Assembly: GCA_039920645.1 (NCBI GenBank)
Contig: JBDSDI010000120.1
Span: forward strand, 1 to 27,157
Reading direction: 5' to 3'
Length of the DNA stretch: 27,157 nt
Source: CAMCVE01 sp039920645
GTDB lineage: Bacteria; Bdellovibrionota; UBA2428
A model generated the notes under the pieces. It saw nothing but the letters and a program-made list of their open reading frames with translations, was not told the DNA's origin and did no database searches. Both the position numbers and the translations under genes were made by a program. Shown here in pieces: positions 24,248 through 27,157 of this stretch; positions within the stretch are counted from its first letter, which is position 1, and every line of letters starts with the position of its first letter.

Positions 24248-24673
24248 TTAGCCGACGATCGACTTAACAAGGATACGGGTTTGAGGTTGACGGTGACCCA
24301 TCGACTTGCGCGAGTTTTGACGACGACGCGAGTGGCGGATGAGGATTTTCTTATCAAGAGTCTGTTGAAGGACTTCGAAGGTGACCTTCGCGCCGGCAAC
24401 CTGAGGTTGGCCGATCTTGATCGTTCCGGGGCCGCTGGCGATGAAGAGAACGTCTTCAGCGGTCCAAGTGGTTCCAGGCTCAACTTCGAGTTTTTCGACG
24501 AGGAGCATGTCGCCTTCAGCAACACGGTACTGCTTACCGCCCGTGCGAATCACGGCGTAAGGGAATTGCAGGCTCGACTTGGCCGCTTTGGCCTTAGGAG
24601 CTGCTTTTTTTGTCTTTGTAGAAGCTGCTTTTTTAGCAGTGGTATCTGTCGTTTTTTCTGTCGCCGTAGACAT
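24248..24673 (-). CDS. rplU: 50S ribosomal protein L21 with lysine/alanine-rich N-terminal extension
   Basis: L21 binds 23S rRNA in the large subunit. The core begins at FPYAVIRTGGKQYRVAEGD (about residue 37), and the C-terminal HSRRRQNSRKSMGHRQPQTR (about 114-133) is the conserved L21 RNA-binding end. The core is normal, about 104 residues. Ahead of it lies an extra segment of about 36 residues, MSTATEKTTDTTAKKAASTK onward, made mostly of Lys, Ala and Thr. It resembles the basic tails of histone H1-like proteins. GGAGGA sits at a good distance before the ATG at 24673, supporting that start over an internal one, so the extension seems real. First gene of the rplU-rpmA-obgE-nadD block. Confidence 0.95.
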   Translation of the reverse strand: MSTATEKTTDTTAKKAASTKTKKAAPKAKAAKSSLQFPYAVIRTGGKQYRVAEGDMLLVEKLEVEPGTTWTAEDVLFIASGPGTIKIGQPQVAGAKVTFEVLQQTLDKKILIRHSRRRQNSRKSMGHRQPQTRILVKSIVG

Positions 24674-24763
24674 GGAACTTCCTCCGAAACTTTAAGGAGT
24701 AGGTGTTCTCGTATTTCGAAGGTCCTGTCAATCAGTAATCGGCGCGAAGGATTCAGAAGCTTC

Positions 24764-25006
24764 TCAGTTAAGAGAGTAGCGACGATCGGGAGCGCTTTGA
24801 CCGCACGCCGAGCAGCACGCGCTCTCGTCGATGACGTTCTGGAGATACATCGAAGCGTGGGCAAAGCGAAGCGGGGAATCGCAGAGCTGGCAGTTCTCGA
24901 AGTTTTGAAGGACGGTCGTACGACGCTTGGTCTCTTTGAAAGACTTGATTTTATTGCGCATTTCGACTTGGTTGGGAAGGGAATTCCAGAATTCACGAAC
25001 TTTCAT
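24764..25006 (-). CDS. Small cysteine-pair (zinc-ribbon-like) protein
   Basis: The 80-residue product has CxxC at residues 39-42 (CQLC) and a second cluster CCSAC at 64-68, together able to hold one zinc ion. The N-terminal half is basic and probably helical (RNKIKSFKETKRRT). No named family is clear to me. AGGAGG lies immediately upstream of the ATG at 25006, which excludes the longer frame from 25195. It has no signal peptide and no partner; the divergent gene at 25172 starts 165 nt away. Such small zinc ribbons often bind nucleic acid, but that is only a possibility here. Confidence 0.7.
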   Translation of the reverse strand: MKVREFWNSLPNQVEMRNKIKSFKETKRRTTVLQNFENCQLCDSPLRFAHASMYLQNVIDESACCSACGQSAPDRRYSLN

Positions 25007-25171
25007 AAGCACCTCCTGTGCGTACCTAGAACGATTCGGAAGACCGCCGCAGGAGCTTGAGCGAATTGTTAAGAAAAGATGAAGAAGGTGTCGGTGCGGC
25101 GCGCAACGATCGGTACCCCGCCTGCGTATCCCCTTGGAAAGGACTTCCGGGGGTTCTAGGTTCGGATCAGC

Positions 25172-25666
25172 GTGAAAAATTGGGATTTTGACCACTTTCT
25201 CGAAAGCCTTGGCTTCGAGCCCAGTCCCTACTTCAATCCTTCGGATAGGCCTCTCGCTAGAAGTTCCCTCGCTGCGACGGATAGCCTACGCACGAAGCTC
25301 GTTATCGTGACGGCTCCTCTTCAAGGAGAAGCGCGTGAGCTCTGCCTCAAGATGATCCACGCGATGAAACTGCCCACGGCCCAGTTGGAACACGTCGAGC
25401 TCGCATTGGCCGACCTGATGGTCCTGGAGACGGAGCTGCGCGACCGCACTCAGATCTGCTTGGTGATGGGCCTTGAATTTGCCTCGACGCTACTGGGAAC
25501 GGCTGCAGGTCGCGGTCAGGCTTACCGGCACGCCGACTGGCACACGGTCGAAATCTGGGCGACCCACTCTCCCGAAGACGTGCTCCTCGATGCGGCGCTC
25601 AAGCGCCCCGTCTGGGACGATCTGCAAAGTGTCCTCCGAAACTTTTCTCCTCATGGGATCTCTTAA
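25172..25666 (+). CDS. Degenerate uracil-DNA-glycosylase-like protein
   Basis: The 164-residue cytoplasmic protein has a C-terminal half resembling family 4 uracil-DNA glycosylases. ICLVMGLEFASTLLG (95-109) aligns with the 'vvlLG..A...LLG' strand-helix, GRGQ with the RG turn. ATHSPEDVLLDAALKRPVWD (130-149) aligns with the 'TYHPSALLR...LK...W' end. The N-terminal catalytic GEaPG-type motif and the four Fe-S cysteines of that family are absent; only Cys58 and Cys96 remain. It is probably a non-catalytic relative with a structural or binding role. The start is a GTG at 25172 with a weak ribosome site. The nfeD gene follows after 9 nt, probably in the same operon. Confidence 0.6.
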   Translation: MKNWDFDHFLESLGFEPSPYFNPSDRPLARSSLAATDSLRTKLVIVTAPLQGEARELCLKMIHAMKLPTAQLEHVELALADLMVLETELRDRTQICLVMGLEFASTLLGTAAGRGQAYRHADWHTVEIWATHSPEDVLLDAALKRPVWDDLQSVLRNFSPHGIS

Positions 25667-25675
25667 ATTTTTAAA

Positions 25676-26965
25676 ATGAAAAAACTTCTCGGCTCGCTCG
25701 TCCTCGTCATGGCATTTACCTTTTCGGTCCGCGCTCACGCGAGCGTCGTTCCCTTGCTCATTATTCAGGACTCGGTCAACGCGAGCATGAAGCTTCGCAT
25801 CGATCGCGCGCTCGAAACCGCAAAGACGACGGGCGCCCCCGCCCTCTTCATCGAACTTGATACGCCCGGAGGTTATCTCGACGTCACCCGTCAGATCGTC
25901 AAAGATTTCCTGGCCTCGGAACTTCCGGTCATCGTCTACGTCGCACCCCAGGGCGCCCATGCGGCTTCGGCCGGCGCCATGATCACCATGGCCGCACATT
26001 TCGCCGCGATGGCTCCGAGCACTTCGATCGGTGCTGCGACTCCGGTCAACAGCGGAGGCGAAGACATCCAGGGCGACATGAAACGCAAGGTCACCAACGA
26101 CACGGTCGCGTTTATCGAAGGCATTGCGGAAAAACGCGGACGCAACAAAGCCTTCGCGAAGGAAGCCGTCACGCTCGCCGTTGCCCTCAACTCGTCCGAT
26201 GCCTTCAAGAAAGGCGCGATCGATGGCGTCTTCGATTCACGCGAGGCCGTGTGGAAAGCGGCCAGAAAGAAATTCCCGACGCTGCCTGAAACCGTGAGCT
26301 TCGAAGTTATGGATCCGAGTCTCAAAGAACGCGCCGTGAGCCTGCTCTCAAATCCGAACGTTGCTTACGGGCTCATGGCCCTCGGCATGATCGGCGTCTA
26401 TATGGAAGTGCACGCGCCCGGAGCAATCGTTCCAGGACTACTCGGCGTCGCTTCGCTTGCGCTCGGCTCGCTGAGCATGCAAATCATTCCCATCAAAGGT
26501 TCGGCAATTATTTTACTGGTGCTGGGCATCGTCTGTCTGGGCGTCGAAGTGCTTACGCCCCTGCCCACCTTCGGAATGGCGGGCCTAGGCGCACTCGTGC
26601 TCTTCTTCCTGAGCGGCGTCTTCCTGATGGACGAAAGCCAAGGGAACATGGGCCTGAGCCCCGGCATTTGGCTCCCCGTTTTTGCGGTCGTGACGCTCGC
26701 CATCGGACTGCTGAGTTATTTCACGTTTAAATCGATCCGCTCCAAACCGAAGCTGGTGCAGGGCGCTCGCGGGATGGTGGGACTGGACGCGCGCATCACG
26801 CGCAAACATCACGAGCATCTTTCGCTCAGTGTGATCGGCGAAATCTGGACTGGCTTTCCGCTCGGTGCCGATATCAACGACTTCTCGGTAGGCGAGCTCG
26901 TGGAAATTGTTTCTCAAGAAGGCCTCAAGGTCTTCTTCAAGAAGAAAGAAAAGAAGGAGTACTAG
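25676..26965 (+). CDS. NfeD-family membrane-bound serine protease (ClpP class)
   Basis: The 429-residue protein has a signal peptide, MKKLLGSLVLVMAFTFSVRA, then a ClpP-like serine protease domain to about 225. FIELDTPGG (58-66) precedes the nucleophile Ser98 in AASAG, and Lys138 in the helix KVTNDTVAFIEG is the probable general base, the Ser-Lys dyad known for this family. Five transmembrane segments follow (about 229-246, 250-270, 276-294, 298-317, 331-351), then the soluble NfeD C-domain (361-429), an OB fold. Family members cleave hydrophobic regions of stomatin-like partners, and the next gene encodes one. The pair likely takes part in membrane quality control. Confidence 0.94.
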   Translation: MKKLLGSLVLVMAFTFSVRAHASVVPLLIIQDSVNASMKLRIDRALETAKTTGAPALFIELDTPGGYLDVTRQIVKDFLASELPVIVYVAPQGAHAASAGAMITMAAHFAAMAPSTSIGAATPVNSGGEDIQGDMKRKVTNDTVAFIEGIAEKRGRNKAFAKEAVTLAVALNSSDAFKKGAIDGVFDSREAVWKAARKKFPTLPETVSFEVMDPSLKERAVSLLSNPNVAYGLMALGMIGVYMEVHAPGAIVPGLLGVASLALGSLSMQIIPIKGSAIILLVLGIVCLGVEVLTPLPTFGMAGLGALVLFFLSGVFLMDESQGNMGLSPGIWLPVFAVVTLAIGLLSYFTFKSIRSKPKLVQGARGMVGLDARITRKHHEHLSLSVIGEIWTGFPLGADINDFSVGELVEIVSQEGLKVFFKKKEKKEY

Positions 26966-26969
26966 TTTT

Positions 26970-27157
26970 ATGTTGTTCGAAGGATTTGGAATCGGAACGA
27001 TCGCGGCGATCATCGTTCTCGCCTATATCGCCTTTAATATTTTCCGCATCGTTCCCCAGTACGAGCGTCTGGTTATTTTCCGTCTCGGAAAACTCCTCTA
27101 CCGTACCGGCGGCCACGGCCCCGGACTCGTGATCGTGCTACCGATCATCGACCAAGT
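26970..27157 (+). CDS. Slipin/SPFH-domain (stomatin-like) protein, 5' part, cut by window edge
   Basis: The visible 62 residues begin MLFEGFGIGTIAAIIVLAYI, a membrane hairpin segment, followed by FRIVPQYERLVIFRLGKL, the diagnostic opening of the SPFH/Band 7 domain in slipins, and GPGLVIVLPIID. AAGGAG lies 10 nt before the ATG. The gene begins 4 nt after nfeD, the conserved NfeD-slipin operon in which the slipin is both substrate and partner of the protease. Its remaining part lies outside the window. Confidence 0.93.
   Translation, partial: MLFEGFGIGTIAAIIVLAYIAFNIFRIVPQYERLVIFRLGKLLYRTGGHGPGLVIVLPIIDQ

Noticed and set aside
1..27157. CRISPR arrays, insertion sequences, phage genes, toxin-antitoxin pairs
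   Set aside because: No direct-repeat arrays, transposase or integrase motifs, or paired small toxin genes were found on either strand.

Overview
The window reads as an ordinary, gene-dense bacterial chromosome segment of moderately high GC from a Gram-negative organism. Several proteins carry lipobox signal peptides and many others carry Sec signal peptides. Two tRNAs with encoded CCA ends, AGGAGG-type ribosome binding sites and the rplU-rpmA-obgE-nadD block are present. The number of secreted proteases, possible peptidoglycan-acting proteins and lipoproteins would fit a Bdellovibrionota-like lineage, but that placement is inference, not read from a marker gene. I see no insertion sequence, phage module, CRISPR array or clear island boundary.

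Layout. 1-783: the end of proC and msrA, tail-to-tail with a lipoprotein alpha/beta hydrolase (780-1814, minus). 1895-1971: tRNA-Arg(CCG), followed by an AHSA1-like protein, a small secreted protein (minus), a DUF1622 membrane protein coupled to a 75-residue membrane protein, and a 983-residue secreted subtilase (3855-6806). 6860-9363: a lipoprotein glycerophosphodiester phosphodiesterase, a 66-residue protein (minus), and two membrane-anchored SRPBCC proteins in tandem. 9360-12399 (minus): a membrane-anchored FMN/3Fe-4S glutamate synthase-domain protein, then an ArsR regulator translationally overlapped with a double-AHSA1 protein; a perfect inverted repeat upstream is the likely operator. 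12553-12628: tRNA-Glu(UUC), minus. 12775-15627: a divergent homodimeric-type 2-oxoacid (pyruvate) dehydrogenase E1 with no E2 or E3 beside it. 15926-19018: a secreted unknown, a LysR regulator, and a pair of secreted unknowns, the first resembling extensin-like/LAS metallopeptidases. 19101-21907 (minus): a coupled M16 protease pair, one with an intact zinc motif on a lipoprotein and one that has lost it. 21996-24673 (minus): rplU, rpmA, obgE, nadD. 24764-27157: a small cysteine-pair protein (minus), a degenerate uracil-DNA-glycosylase-like protein, an NfeD-type membrane serine protease and the start of its slipin partner.

Most genes are recognisable housekeeping or envelope functions. I find no convincing multi-gene system of a wholly new type. 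The best leads are the divergent LAS-like secreted protein and its partner (17602-19018), the orphan E1 enzyme, the UDG-like remnant next to nfeD, the subtilase's unassigned C-terminal half, and the concentration of five SRPBCC/AHSA1 domains in about 10 kb.
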